A stretch of DNA of 58,840 nucleotides, from NCBI RefSeq assembly GCF_013376175.1, contig NZ_JABXXR010000005.1, positions 1 to 58,840 of the forward strand. Direction: 5' to 3'. This document shows positions 9,116 to 17,835 of this stretch, piece after piece. The DNA comes from Ameyamaea chiangmaiensis (lineage in GTDB: Bacteria > Pseudomonadota > Alphaproteobacteria > Acetobacterales > Acetobacteraceae). Numbering within the stretch: the first letter of the stretch is position 1; the number at the start of each line of letters is the position of its first letter. Below the pieces are notes generated by a model. That model made no database searches, was not told the origin of the DNA, and was given only the letters and a program-made list of their open reading frames with translations. A program made the position numbers and the translations under genes.

Positions 9116-11020
9116 TCAGACCGGCTGAACCTCCGCGTCGATACGGTCGCGGGATGTGTCTCCACCCCGATCCGGGTCATTCTCGTGCGACTGGCTGGCC
9201 CACATGCGGGCGTACAAACCGCCAGCAGCCAGAAGACGGGCGTGGGGTCCGCGCTCCACGATCCGGCCGTCCGCCATCACGAGGATCTCGTCCGCGTCGA
9301 TCACGGTCGACAGGCGATGGGCGATCACGATGGTCGTGCGATGACGCGACACAGTCCGCAGCGCGGACTGGATGTCACGCTCGGTCTGGGTATCGAGCGC
9401 GCTGGTGGCCTCGTCCAGCAGCAGAACGCGCGGATTCTTCAGGATCGTCCGCGCGATCGCGACGCGCTGCTTTTCGCCGCCGGACAGTTTCAGGCCGCGC
9501 TCGCCGACCGTCGTGTCATACCCCTCCGGCAGACTGATGATGAAATCATGGATCTGGGCCAGCCGGGCGGCATTCTCGACCTCCTCCCGGCTGGCGCCGA
9601 TTCGCCCGTAGGCGATGTTGTAGCCGATGGTGTCGTTGAACAGTACCGTGTCCTGCGGCACGACGCCGATCGCCGCCCTCAGATCGGCTTGGGTGTAGTC
9701 CCGCACATCATGACCATCGACCAGCACGCGCCCGGAGGTCACGTCGTAAAACCGGAACAGCAGCCGCGAGAGCGTCGATTTCCCCGCCCCCGTCGCGCCG
9801 ACCACGGCCACATGGCCCCCGGTCGGCACCGAGAAACTGACCCCGTGCAGGATCTCGCGCGATGGGCGGTAGCCGAAGCGGACGTCCTCGAACCGGACCG
9901 AGGCCGCTGGCGCCTGGTCCAGCCGGGCGGCCAGCGGGCGAGGCCGCGCCGGGTCGGTCACCTCGGCGGCTTCGTTCATCAGGGCGAACATGTGTTCCAT
10001 ATCCACGAACGACGTCCGTAACGCGGCATAGACCGAGCCCAGGAAATTGAGCGGCAGGTACAGCTGCATCAAATAGGTGTTGACCAGCACAAAGCGGCCG
10101 ACCCCGTACCGCCCGGCTTCCACGTCATGGGCGGCCATCAGCATGACAGCCGTCAGGGCGACCGCGATGATCACCGCCTGGCCGATGTTCAGGCCGTTCA
10201 ACGACAGCTGGGTGCTGACGGCGGCACGTTCGTAGCGCGCCTGTGCCTCGTCATAGCGCCGCTCCTCGTGCCGCTCATTGCCGAAATACTTGACCGTCTC
10301 GTAATTCAGCAGCGAATCGAGCGCCTTGTTGCTGGCCTCGGCATTGATGTCGTTCATTCGCCGCCGGATGCGCATGCGCCACGACGTGAACAGCAGCGTG
10401 AAGCCGACATAGGCCGCGACCGCCATGACCATCAGCGCGGCATAGGACAGGCCGAACAGATGCCAGATGACGCCGATGACCATCGCCGCCTCCAGCAACG
10501 TCGGCACGATGCTGAACACCCCCACGCGCAGCAGCGTCTCGATTCCCTCGGTGCCGCGGTCGATCGCACGCGTGACCGCGCCCGTCTGGCGGTCAAGATG
10601 AAAGCGTAGCGAGAGTTGGTGCATGTGGCGGAAACTCTGCATCGCGATCACACGGCTGACGCGAAAGCGCACCGGCGCGAACAGAATGTCACGAAGCTCC
10701 CCGAACGCCGCCGACGCGACCCGCAGAGCCCCATAGGCCAGCACCAGCGCCACCGGCGTCAGCACCGGGGCCAGGGTCTGCCATCCCGACAGGGCGTCCA
10801 CCGCCCGGCTGAAGACATAGGGCACATACAGTGTCGCGACTTTGGCCGCGACCAGCAGGACCACGGCCAGGACCACGCGCGCGCGCAGGGCAACGCTGTC
10901 ACGCGGCCAGAGATAGGGAAGCAGATCGCCGATCGTGGCCCACACGGAACGAGGTGAAGCCGCCGGTATGCCGGGCTCCGGGACGCCGGCACGATCGGCA
11001 AGCTTTTGCGTGGGTCTCAT
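9116..11020 (-). CDS. Atm1-type ABC exporter (fused membrane and ATPase domains)
   Basis: A 634-residue half-transporter of the Atm1/ABCB7/HMT1 group, located in the inner membrane and working as a homodimer. Six predicted transmembrane helices span roughly residues 45-330. The Atm1-typical intracellular sequence NYETVKYFGNE is at 239-249. The nucleotide-binding domain has Walker A GATGAGKST (408-416), signature LSGGEKQR and Walker B VLLLDEATSALD. Family members export glutathione-containing sulfur species or glutathione-metal conjugates and aid Fe-S assembly or metal tolerance; sufE elsewhere in this window is consistent but not evidence. No clear Shine-Dalgarno precedes the ATG. It is divergent from the Nudix gene. 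Confidence 0.92.
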   Translation of the reverse strand: MRPTQKLADRAGVPEPGIPAASPRSVWATIGDLLPYLWPRDSVALRARVVLAVVLLVAAKVATLYVPYVFSRAVDALSGWQTLAPVLTPVALVLAYGALRVASAAFGELRDILFAPVRFRVSRVIAMQSFRHMHQLSLRFHLDRQTGAVTRAIDRGTEGIETLLRVGVFSIVPTLLEAAMVIGVIWHLFGLSYAALMVMAVAAYVGFTLLFTSWRMRIRRRMNDINAEASNKALDSLLNYETVKYFGNERHEERRYDEAQARYERAAVSTQLSLNGLNIGQAVIIAVALTAVMLMAAHDVEAGRYGVGRFVLVNTYLMQLYLPLNFLGSVYAALRTSFVDMEHMFALMNEAAEVTDPARPRPLAARLDQAPAASVRFEDVRFGYRPSREILHGVSFSVPTGGHVAVVGATGAGKSTLSRLLFRFYDVTSGRVLVDGHDVRDYTQADLRAAIGVVPQDTVLFNDTIGYNIAYGRIGASREEVENAARLAQIHDFIISLPEGYDTTVGERGLKLSGGEKQRVAIARTILKNPRVLLLDEATSALDTQTERDIQSALRTVSRHRTTIVIAHRLSTVIDADEILVMADGRIVERGPHARLLAAGGLYARMWASQSHENDPDRGGDTSRDRIDAEVQPV

Positions 11021-11163
11021 GCGGGGAATGTGACACGCGCGGAGGCGATTGCAACCGCGCGGGCGTGAAAACCGCCCTGCACCGACAGCGCGGGGATTGT
11101 CAGCGCCACGACCACGGCCCTATCCCTGACGCCACGCCAAAGGCCGTAAGGACACCCAGACCC

Positions 11164-12003
11164 ATGCCCGATGCGCTCGACGGGTACGCCCGACATATCA
11201 CGGCCGCGAACACCGCGCGGCTGCCGGGCGACCGCACGCCCTTCCTTGTCGCGGGCCGTACCATCGGGTGGATCGCACCCGGACTGGCTCCCGCGCTGGA
11301 ACGTCGGGGACTCGGCCGCGCGGGAGAGTCCTTTGCGATCCCGTCCGGCGAGGGCCTGGAAGCACTGGGCGCCGCACTCGCCGACGAGGGGCTCTATCGC
11401 ACGCATGCCGAGTTGTTCGACGTGATCGCCTCCCCGGGCGCGCCTCCGCTGGGGCGCATCGACCGAGGCGCGTTGCCGCTGTTCGGCCTGCTGGCCCAGG
11501 GCGTGCACATGAACGGGCTGGTCGAACGCGCCGACGGTCCGTGGCTGTGGATCGGGCGGCGCGCCATGAACAAGCGTCTGGATCCCGGCAAGCTCGATCA
11601 TCTGGTGGCGGGCGGCATTCCCGCTGGACTGGACGCGCGCGGCGCCCTGACGAAGGAAGCGGCCGAGGAAGCCAGCATTCCGGCCGATCTGGCGGAAACG
11701 GCCACGCCGGTCGGCACCATCACCTACACCATGGACCGGCCCGAAGGACTGCGGCGCGACATCCTGTCCTGCTACGATCTGGTCCTGCCCGAAGATTTTC
11801 AGCCCGTTCCCGCCGACGGCGAGGTGGTCGCGTTCGAGCTGATCCCCTTGCCCGAAGCCGCCCGGCTGGTGCGCGACACCGATCAGTTCAAGTTCAACGT
11901 GACGCTGGTCCTGATCGATCTGTTTCTGCGGCGCGGCCTGATCGACCCGCGTGGTCCGGCCGGTCAGGCGCTCGCCCGGGGCTTGCGGGGGCCGCTTGCA
12001 TGA
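11164..12003 (+). CDS. Nudix hydrolase with N-terminal DUF4743 domain
   Basis: A 279-residue cytoplasmic protein related to the Tnr3/YJR142W Nudix group. Residues 1-115 match DUF4743, and the Nudix fold occupies roughly 116-260. The Nudix box at 150-172 keeps KEAAEEAS, the core metal-binding helix, but the upstream Glu of the canonical G-x5-E is not present. Relatives act on oxidised thiamine-diphosphate derivatives or are annotated as thiamine pyrophosphokinase-related; the actual substrate here is inferred only from that kinship. The ATG at 11164 is the first family-consistent start. Its stop overlaps the next gene by four bases (ATGA), implying translational coupling. Confidence 0.85.
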   Translation: MPDALDGYARHITAANTARLPGDRTPFLVAGRTIGWIAPGLAPALERRGLGRAGESFAIPSGEGLEALGAALADEGLYRTHAELFDVIASPGAPPLGRIDRGALPLFGLLAQGVHMNGLVERADGPWLWIGRRAMNKRLDPGKLDHLVAGGIPAGLDARGALTKEAAEEASIPADLAETATPVGTITYTMDRPEGLRRDILSCYDLVLPEDFQPVPADGEVVAFELIPLPEAARLVRDTDQFKFNVTLVLIDLFLRRGLIDPRGPAGQALARGLRGPLA

Positions 12004-12449
12004 TCCGCACGGTCATCAGCGGCCTTCGCCGGGGGACATTCGGGGCCGCCATGGTGCTTGCGCCCGTGCTGGCGGACTGCGCGGCGCCGGACGAGGCCGC
12101 GATGACCTGCACGCGCTTCGGCACGCACGAACAGATGACCGCGACCCTGATGTTCGGGCTTTCCCGCCCCGACGGGCGACCCGTCACCGATGACGACTGG
12201 GCCGGGTTTCTCGCCCGCTCCGTGACCCCGCGTTTCCCGGACGGGCTGAGCATCCTCGCCGCCCATGGACAATGGCGCGACCGGACGAGCGGACTGGTTA
12301 CCGGCGAGGAATCCCGGCTGGTGCAGATCGTCACCGAACCCACGCCCGAGGTGGCCGCACGTCTGGCGGCCATCCGCGCCGAGTATCGCGCCCGGTTCGA
12401 CCAGCAATCGGTCGGGCTGGTCATAACGCCAGGCTGCGCCTCGTTCTGA
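12000..12449 (+). CDS. DUF3574-domain exported protein
   Basis: A 149-residue protein whose ATG lies in the ATGA overlap with the Nudix gene. The N-terminus (RRGTFGAAMVLAPVLADC) is a signal-peptide-like segment; a Cys follows LAD, which is a poor lipobox because Asp occupies -1. The rest matches DUF3574, with the characteristic FGLSRPDGRPVTDDDWAGF and a later VQIV strand. The function of DUF3574 is unknown. Coupling to a cytoplasmic Nudix enzyme is odd for an exported protein. It ends 20 bases before the convergent polysaccharide-export ATPase. Confidence 0.75.
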   Translation: MIRTVISGLRRGTFGAAMVLAPVLADCAAPDEAAMTCTRFGTHEQMTATLMFGLSRPDGRPVTDDDWAGFLARSVTPRFPDGLSILAAHGQWRDRTSGLVTGEESRLVQIVTEPTPEVAARLAAIRAEYRARFDQQSVGLVITPGCASF

Positions 12450-12469
12450 GGGAGCATGACCCGCGCCCT

Positions 12470-13258
12470 TCAGGCGTGGGCGACGTTGCCGCTGAGCGCG
12501 CCCTGATCGCCGTGGGCCGCACGGTCCTCGAAACGATGCAGCACATCCTCGATCGGACCGTCGGCCACGATCCGCCCTTCCTTGAGCCAGATCGCACGAT
12601 TGCAGTACTGCCGCAGCGTCGCCAGATCGTGCGAGGCCAGAACGAAGATCCGCGCGGCCGAGAGCATGGTCTCGAGACGCGCCCGCGCCTTGACCGCGAA
12701 CTCCGCGTCCCCGACCGAGATCATCTCGTCCATCAGGATGATGTCGGGCTGGATCGCCGTCGACACACCGAACGCCAGCCGCAGCACCATGCCGCTGCTG
12801 TAGGTGCGCATCGGCAGATCGAGGTAATCGCCCAGCTCGGAAAAGGCCGCGATCTCGGGCACCAGCTTGCGTGCCTCGGCCCGCTTCATGCCGAGGAACA
12901 CGGCGCGCAGGATGACGTTCTGCCGGCCCGTCATCTCGAAATCCATGCCCATCGACAGGTCCAGCAGCGTCGCCACGGAGCCCGTGATATCCGCCGCGCC
13001 GCCGGACGGTTCGTAAACGCCGCTCAGCAGCCGCAGCATGGTCGACTTGCCCGCGCCGTTATGGCCCAGCAACGCCACGCGGTCGCCCGGCCGCAGGCTC
13101 AACGTAATATGATCGAGCGCGCGGATGCAGACGTGATCGCCGCTTGCCCCCTCGATCCGGCCGCCGACCCGCTGCATCAGGCTGTTGCGCAACGAACGGC
13201 CGCGCGCGTTGTAGATCTTGAATTCGACGGAGGCGTCTCTGAGGTCGATGGAAGCCAT
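12470..13258 (-). CDS. ABC transporter ATPase for polysaccharide export (Wzt/KpsT-like)
   Basis: A 262-residue cytoplasmic ATPase with Walker A GHNGAGKST (65-73), the unusual signature YSSGM (153-157) typical of KpsT/Wzt/TagH, Walker B DIILMDE (172-178) and switch His in LASHD. It has no C-terminal carbohydrate-binding domain, so it resembles KpsT or RfbE more than long Wzt proteins. With the membrane partner encoded 10 bases upstream it should export a capsule, O-antigen or similar lipid-linked glycan across the inner membrane. No glycosyltransferase cluster surrounds the pair, so the exported polymer is unknown. Confidence 0.92.
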   Translation of the reverse strand: MASIDLRDASVEFKIYNARGRSLRNSLMQRVGGRIEGASGDHVCIRALDHITLSLRPGDRVALLGHNGAGKSTMLRLLSGVYEPSGGAADITGSVATLLDLSMGMDFEMTGRQNVILRAVFLGMKRAEARKLVPEIAAFSELGDYLDLPMRTYSSGMVLRLAFGVSTAIQPDIILMDEMISVGDAEFAVKARARLETMLSAARIFVLASHDLATLRQYCNRAIWLKEGRIVADGPIEDVLHRFEDRAAHGDQGALSGNVAHA

Positions 13259-13268
13259 GAACGCTCTC

Positions 13269-14069
13269 CTACAGCCAGTAGACGATGCGGGCGCGGAACC
13301 GTGCGAACAACGCCAGCGCCAGTGCGCCCAGCACGACCAACGTGGCGCACGCCAGCCCGACGGTGCGCCAGCCCGGCACGTCGCCCAGCAGCGGTTCGGA
13401 CACCAGACGCATCATCGCCGCGAACGGATTGAGATGCACCAGCCACGCCGCGGCGCCGTGCAGCGTGCTCGACGGCCACATCACTGGCGTCACGAAAAAC
13501 ACGATCTGCACCAAATTCTGGACGATCTGCGGCAGGTCGCGAAAACGCGTGCACAACACGCCCAGCAGATAGCCGCTGAACAATCCGCCCGCCATGACCA
13601 CCAGCAGACCCAACGGCGCCAGCAGCACCGTCCAGTGCACGCCATGGCGCATGACCAGAAACACCGCCGGGACGATCAGGATGTTGTGGGCGAAGTTCAT
13701 CAGATGCCGTACCAGCATCCGCATGACAAACACCGTCTTGGGCAGCGGCTCATGCCGCAGATAGGTCTCGGACTGGGTGAAGACCGTTGACGAGTCGGTG
13801 ATCAAGCCGGCGATCAGCGCCCACGTGACATAGTTGCACGCGACATACGGCAGGAACTGATGCAGGTCCTGGTGGAACAGGAACCCGTAGACCGTGCCGA
13901 TGCTGACGACGAAAATCGCCATGCTGAGCGTGATCCAGAACTGCCCGAAACGCGACCGCGCATAGCGCTGGCGGATGTCGCCAATGCCCAATGCCCAGTA
14001 GATCCGCCAGCTTGCCAGGCCCTCGACAATATCCTTGCGCGCCCGTGGCCAGTAACGAGTTTTACCCAT
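13269..14069 (-). CDS. ABC-2 type polysaccharide exporter, membrane subunit (Wzm/KpsM-like)
   Basis: A 266-residue inner-membrane protein with about six predicted hydrophobic helices and the RYARSRFGQFW segment that marks the amphipathic N-terminal region of Wzm/KpsM/TagG permeases. The ATG at 14069 follows GGAAGGA by about five bases; the longer open frame upstream lacks support. It is the channel half of the exporter; the ATPase gene starts 10 bases after its stop, so the two form a short operon. It is divergent from the oligopeptidase B-like gene across 173 bases. Confidence 0.92.
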   Translation of the reverse strand: MGKTRYWPRARKDIVEGLASWRIYWALGIGDIRQRYARSRFGQFWITLSMAIFVVSIGTVYGFLFHQDLHQFLPYVACNYVTWALIAGLITDSSTVFTQSETYLRHEPLPKTVFVMRMLVRHLMNFAHNILIVPAVFLVMRHGVHWTVLLAPLGLLVVMAGGLFSGYLLGVLCTRFRDLPQIVQNLVQIVFFVTPVMWPSSTLHGAAAWLVHLNPFAAMMRLVSEPLLGDVPGWRTVGLACATLVVLGALALALFARFRARIVYWL

Positions 14070-14242
14070 CGGTCCTTCCACCGGCCGACCCCGGACACGG
14101 GGCCACCTTCGCTTGTCCGTCGGCGTGATAGCCCGCCCCGCATACCGCTGCAAACGGCAAGCGGGTTCACGCCGCGCGGATTGGCTGGTTCAATGCCCCC
14201 CTCAGGGCACGCCGCCCCTCCTCCTGCTTTCGGATCCAGACC

Positions 14243-16354
14243 ATGACGGTGCCTCCCCGCCCCCGCCGCGACGACCACACGATCGAACAGCTTGGCCGCG
14301 TGCGCGCCGATCCCTATCACTGGATGAAGGACGATAACTGGCAGGCCGTGCTGCGCGACCCGTCGCTGCTGCGCCCCGACATCGCCGACCATCTGAAAGC
14401 CGAGAACGCCTACACCGACGCCATGCTGATCCCCACCCGCGCGCTGCAGGCGCAGATCGTGGCGGAGATGAAGGGACGGCTGAGCCCCTCGGAGAGCTAC
14501 CCGGCCCTGCCGCATGGCCCGTGGGCGTACTACGTGCGCTACCCGGAAGGGGCGCAGCACCCGGTCTATGCGCGCCATCCGAAGGACACCCCCGACGCCG
14601 AGCAGATTCTGCTCGACGCCGACGCGCTGGCTGCGGCACGCAAGGCGGCCGGACAGACCTATTTCGCCCTGGCCGGCACCGCGCACAGTCCCGACCATCG
14701 CCTGTTCGCCTACGCCCTCGATTCACAGGGGTCGGAACTCTATCGTGTCCACATCATCGATCTGGACACCGGATGCGAACAGGCGGAGGTCATCGACAAC
14801 TGTTCGGGCGATTTCGCGTTCTCGCCCGACAGCCGCCACCTGTTCTGGACATGGCGCGACGATCACGGACGTCCGACACGCATCTATCGCCGGCGCCTCG
14901 GAACGCATGACGACGTTCTGGTCTATGCCGAGCCGGATCCGGGATTTTTCATCGGCGTGTCTTCCGCCCGCTCCGGCCGCTGGATCGTCGTGACCAGCAA
15001 CGACCACGATACCTCTGAAGCCTGGCTCATTCCCGGCGATCAGCCTGAGGCGGAGCCCGTGTGCGTCGCCCCGCGCGAGAAGGGCGTGTTCTACGACCTG
15101 ACCCACTGGGGCGACCGCTTCGTGATCCGCACAAACGTCGACGGCGCCGTCGATTTCAAGCTGATGGAGATGCCCGACTCGGCACCCTCGCGCGCGCACT
15201 GGCGCGACCTCGTGCCGCATCGGCCGGGCCACTACGTGACCGGCGCCATCACCTTTGCCGATCATCTCGCGTGGCTGGAGTGGCACGACGCCAACCTGCG
15301 GATCGTCGTGCGCGATCGCGGCGGCGACACGCATGCGATCACGGCGGCAGACCCGGCCTATGCCCTTTCGCTCGACGGCGCGTACGCGTTCGACACCACC
15401 GAACTGCGCTACAGCTATCAGTCTCCCACCACGCCACGACAGTGGTTCGCCTACGACATGCGCACCCGGACGCGCACGGTGCTCAAAAGCCAGAGCGTCC
15501 CGTCGGGCCATGATCCCGCGCGCTATCGGTGCGAGCGACTGTTCGCGACCGCCCCCGATGGCGCTCTGGTACCAATCACGGTGCTGATGCGCGCCGATGT
15601 CGTACCCGACGGGTCGGCGCCGCTGCTGCTGTACGGCTACGGGTCGTATGGCATCGCGATCGAGCCCACATTCTCGACGCGCGATCTCAGCCTCGTGGAC
15701 CGGGGATGGATCTATGCCGTGGCGCATGTCCGCGGCGGATCCGAAAAGGGGTGGAACTGGTTCCTCGACGGACGCGCCACGCACAAGCGCAACACGTTCA
15801 CGGACTTCATCGCCTGCGCCGATCACCTGACCGCGCATGGATACGGCCGCGCGGGCCGTATCGTGGCCGATGGACGGTCGGCCGGCGGCATGCTGATGGG
15901 CGCCATCACCAACATGCGCCCGGAGCTGTTCGCGGGCATCGTCTCGGTCGTGCCCTTCGTCGACGTGCTCAACACCATGTCGGACACCTCGCTGCCGCTC
16001 ACGCCGCCCGAATGGCCGGAATGGGGCAACCCGATCGAGGACGAGGCCGCCTACGACTTGATCGCGAGCTATTCGCCCTACGACAACATCGCCGACCACG
16101 CCTATCCGGCCGTACTGGCGATCGGCGGCCTGACCGACCCCCGCGTCACCTATTGGGAGCCGGCGAAATGGATCGCGCGTCTGCGTGACCACACACGCTC
16201 CGACCGGCCGCTGCTGCTGCGCATCAACATGGACGCCGGCCACAAGGGCGCGCGTGGTCGTTTCGAAGCCTTGGACGAGGCCGCCTTGATCCATGCCTTC
16301 GCCATATGGGCCATCGAGGGTGCCGATCAGGCGTCGTCCCCGCCGCCAACCTGA
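14243..16354 (+). CDS. Oligopeptidase B-like serine peptidase (family S9A)
   Basis: A 703-residue protein without a signal peptide, so probably cytoplasmic. The N-terminal half is a seven-bladed propeller starting near DPYHWMKD, the usual entry motif of prolyl oligopeptidase and oligopeptidase B. The catalytic domain carries the nucleophile in GRSAGGMLMG, an Asp in the GGLTDPRVTYWEP region and a His in DAGHKG. The GRSAGG context and DPRVxYWEPAKW match oligopeptidase B, which cleaves short peptides after Arg or Lys. The start is the ATG at 14243. The AI-2E-family gene follows 111 bases downstream. Confidence 0.93.
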   Translation: MTVPPRPRRDDHTIEQLGRVRADPYHWMKDDNWQAVLRDPSLLRPDIADHLKAENAYTDAMLIPTRALQAQIVAEMKGRLSPSESYPALPHGPWAYYVRYPEGAQHPVYARHPKDTPDAEQILLDADALAAARKAAGQTYFALAGTAHSPDHRLFAYALDSQGSELYRVHIIDLDTGCEQAEVIDNCSGDFAFSPDSRHLFWTWRDDHGRPTRIYRRRLGTHDDVLVYAEPDPGFFIGVSSARSGRWIVVTSNDHDTSEAWLIPGDQPEAEPVCVAPREKGVFYDLTHWGDRFVIRTNVDGAVDFKLMEMPDSAPSRAHWRDLVPHRPGHYVTGAITFADHLAWLEWHDANLRIVVRDRGGDTHAITAADPAYALSLDGAYAFDTTELRYSYQSPTTPRQWFAYDMRTRTRTVLKSQSVPSGHDPARYRCERLFATAPDGALVPITVLMRADVVPDGSAPLLLYGYGSYGIAIEPTFSTRDLSLVDRGWIYAVAHVRGGSEKGWNWFLDGRATHKRNTFTDFIACADHLTAHGYGRAGRIVADGRSAGGMLMGAITNMRPELFAGIVSVVPFVDVLNTMSDTSLPLTPPEWPEWGNPIEDEAAYDLIASYSPYDNIADHAYPAVLAIGGLTDPRVTYWEPAKWIARLRDHTRSDRPLLLRINMDAGHKGARGRFEALDEAALIHAFAIWAIEGADQASSPPPT

Positions 16355-16465
16355 ACGACCGGCGACGCCCGCGCACTGGTCAGCGGCGGCGGGCCATGCG
16401 ATCACAGAACGATGCGCCCGGCACGCGCAGCACCAGGACGGACGGCGCAGGAGAGAAATCGAGCG

Positions 16466-17602
16466 ATGGCCTATCAAGCACCCACGATCACGGCCGAACC
16501 GCAGACAACGACCTACAGCCTCGCCTCCCTGGGCGAGCCGCACCGTTCGCAGCGCATCGCCCGCGCGCTGCTGGGCCTGTTTTTCATCGTGCTTGGCCTG
16601 TACACGGTGCACGGCTTTATCGTTTCGCTGGTGTGGGGGTGCGTGTTCGCGATCTCCTCCTGGCCGCTCTATGCCCGGATGCAAAGGCGCCTGACCGGTC
16701 GCGTCTGGGAAATGCTGCTGCCGTTCCTGTTCACCGCCGCGATCGCCCTGATCTTCCTCGTCCCCCTGACCACCATCGGGCTGGAGGCCGCGCGCGAGGC
16801 ACAGGGCGTCCTGGGCTGGATGCAGACGGCACGCCATGACGGGGTGCCGCTGCCGTCGTGGGTCGGACGGCTGCCCTACGGCCGGGCACAGGTCACCAAC
16901 TGGTGGCAGGAGAACATGGCCGATCCGCAGGCTGTGTCCGACCTGCTGCATTCCGTGGACGCGGGCCACAGCGTCGCCATGACCCAGCGCGTCGGCACGC
17001 AGCTTGCCCATCGCGGGATGCTGTTCGTGATGTCCATCGTCACGCTTTTCTTCGTCTTCAAGGACGGCAATGCCATCATTCGCCAGTCACTGACGGCCTC
17101 GCGGCGCGTGTTTGGCAAGCGTGGCGAATCGATCGCGCAGCAGATCATCGCCTCCATCCACGGCACGCTAGCCGGCCTGGTGCTGGTCGGCATTGCCGAG
17201 GGAATCCTGCTCGGCATTGCCTACGTGATCGGCGGCGCGCCCCAGCCCCTGCTGTTCGGCGTCGTCACGGCGATCGCCGCGATGATCCCGTTTCTCGCGA
17301 TCCCGACCGTCGGGCTGGCCTGCGCGCTGATCCTGGTCAAGGGCGCGACAATCACCGCGATCGTGGTGTTCTGCTTCGGCGTGGTCGTGAACTTCGTCTC
17401 CGACCACTTCATCCGCCCCTACCTGATCGGCGGCAGCACGCAGATGCCCTTCCTGTGGGTTCTGCTTGGCATCCTCGGCGGGGTCGAGACATGGGGGCTG
17501 CTGGGGCTGTTTCTCGGGCCGGCAGCGTTGTCCGTCGTGCATCTTCTGTGGCGCACCATCGCGCGCGAACGTGCGACGGATCCCGGCCTCGATCTCGACT
17601 GA
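16466..17602 (+). CDS. AI-2E-family (PerM/YdiK-like) inner-membrane transporter
   Basis: A 378-residue membrane protein with about eight hydrophobic helices arranged in the pattern of the AI-2E/PF01594 family: two or three N-terminal helices, a soluble stretch near residues 95-160 and a C-terminal bundle containing GTLAGLVLVGIAEG and PYLIGGSTQMPFLWVLLGI. Family members have been linked to autoinducer-2 export, Na+/H+ exchange or permease roles; the substrate here is unknown. The ATG at 16466 is ten bases after GGAGAG. The tRNA-Pro gene lies just past its stop on the opposite strand. Confidence 0.88.
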   Translation: MAYQAPTITAEPQTTTYSLASLGEPHRSQRIARALLGLFFIVLGLYTVHGFIVSLVWGCVFAISSWPLYARMQRRLTGRVWEMLLPFLFTAAIALIFLVPLTTIGLEAAREAQGVLGWMQTARHDGVPLPSWVGRLPYGRAQVTNWWQENMADPQAVSDLLHSVDAGHSVAMTQRVGTQLAHRGMLFVMSIVTLFFVFKDGNAIIRQSLTASRRVFGKRGESIAQQIIASIHGTLAGLVLVGIAEGILLGIAYVIGGAPQPLLFGVVTAIAAMIPFLAIPTVGLACALILVKGATITAIVVFCFGVVVNFVSDHFIRPYLIGGSTQMPFLWVLLGILGGVETWGLLGLFLGPAALSVVHLLWRTIARERATDPGLDLD

Positions 17603-17638
17603 TCGGGGCCACACGTTTAAAGATTTTAAGAAGAGAAG

Positions 17639-17743
17639 ACCGCAGGGCGGGAATATCGGGCAGGCGGGATTCGAACCCACGACCCCCAGTCCCCCAGACT
17701 GATGCGCTACCAGGCTGCGCTACTGCCCGTCCGACCCTGCGGT
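17639..17743 (-). repeat. Nine-base inverted repeat bracketing tRNA-Pro
   Basis: ACCGCAGGG at 17639-17647 and CCCTGCGGT at 17735-17743 are perfect complements lying 8 and 5 bases outside the mature tRNA ends. In the precursor they would pair leader with trailer. On the minus strand the trailer copy is followed by the pyrimidine-rich CTTCTCTTCTT. Confidence 0.6.
17656..17729 (-). tRNA. tRNA-Pro, anticodon GGG
   Basis: A complete cloverleaf on the minus strand: acceptor CGGGCAG pairs with CTGCCCG, the D-arm is GCGC/GCGC, the anticodon loop CTGGGGG carries anticodon GGG, and the T-arm GTGGG-TTCGAAT-CCCGC is intact. The discriminator base is A and CCA is not encoded. It reads CCC and CCU proline codons. 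It lies downstream of the merR gene on the same strand. Confidence 0.97.
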
Positions 17744-17835
17744 GACACGGGGTGTAGCAGCGACCGTGCCACCCCGCAAGCCGCCGCGATCGGGTTTTTG
17801 CGCTCTCACCTTAACGGCTCTATAAAACCGGATCC

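Noticed and set aside
14723-17011. 762-codon open frame on the minus strand across the oligopeptidase B-like gene
   Set aside because: Runs through two good genes on the other strand and shows no recognisable fold.
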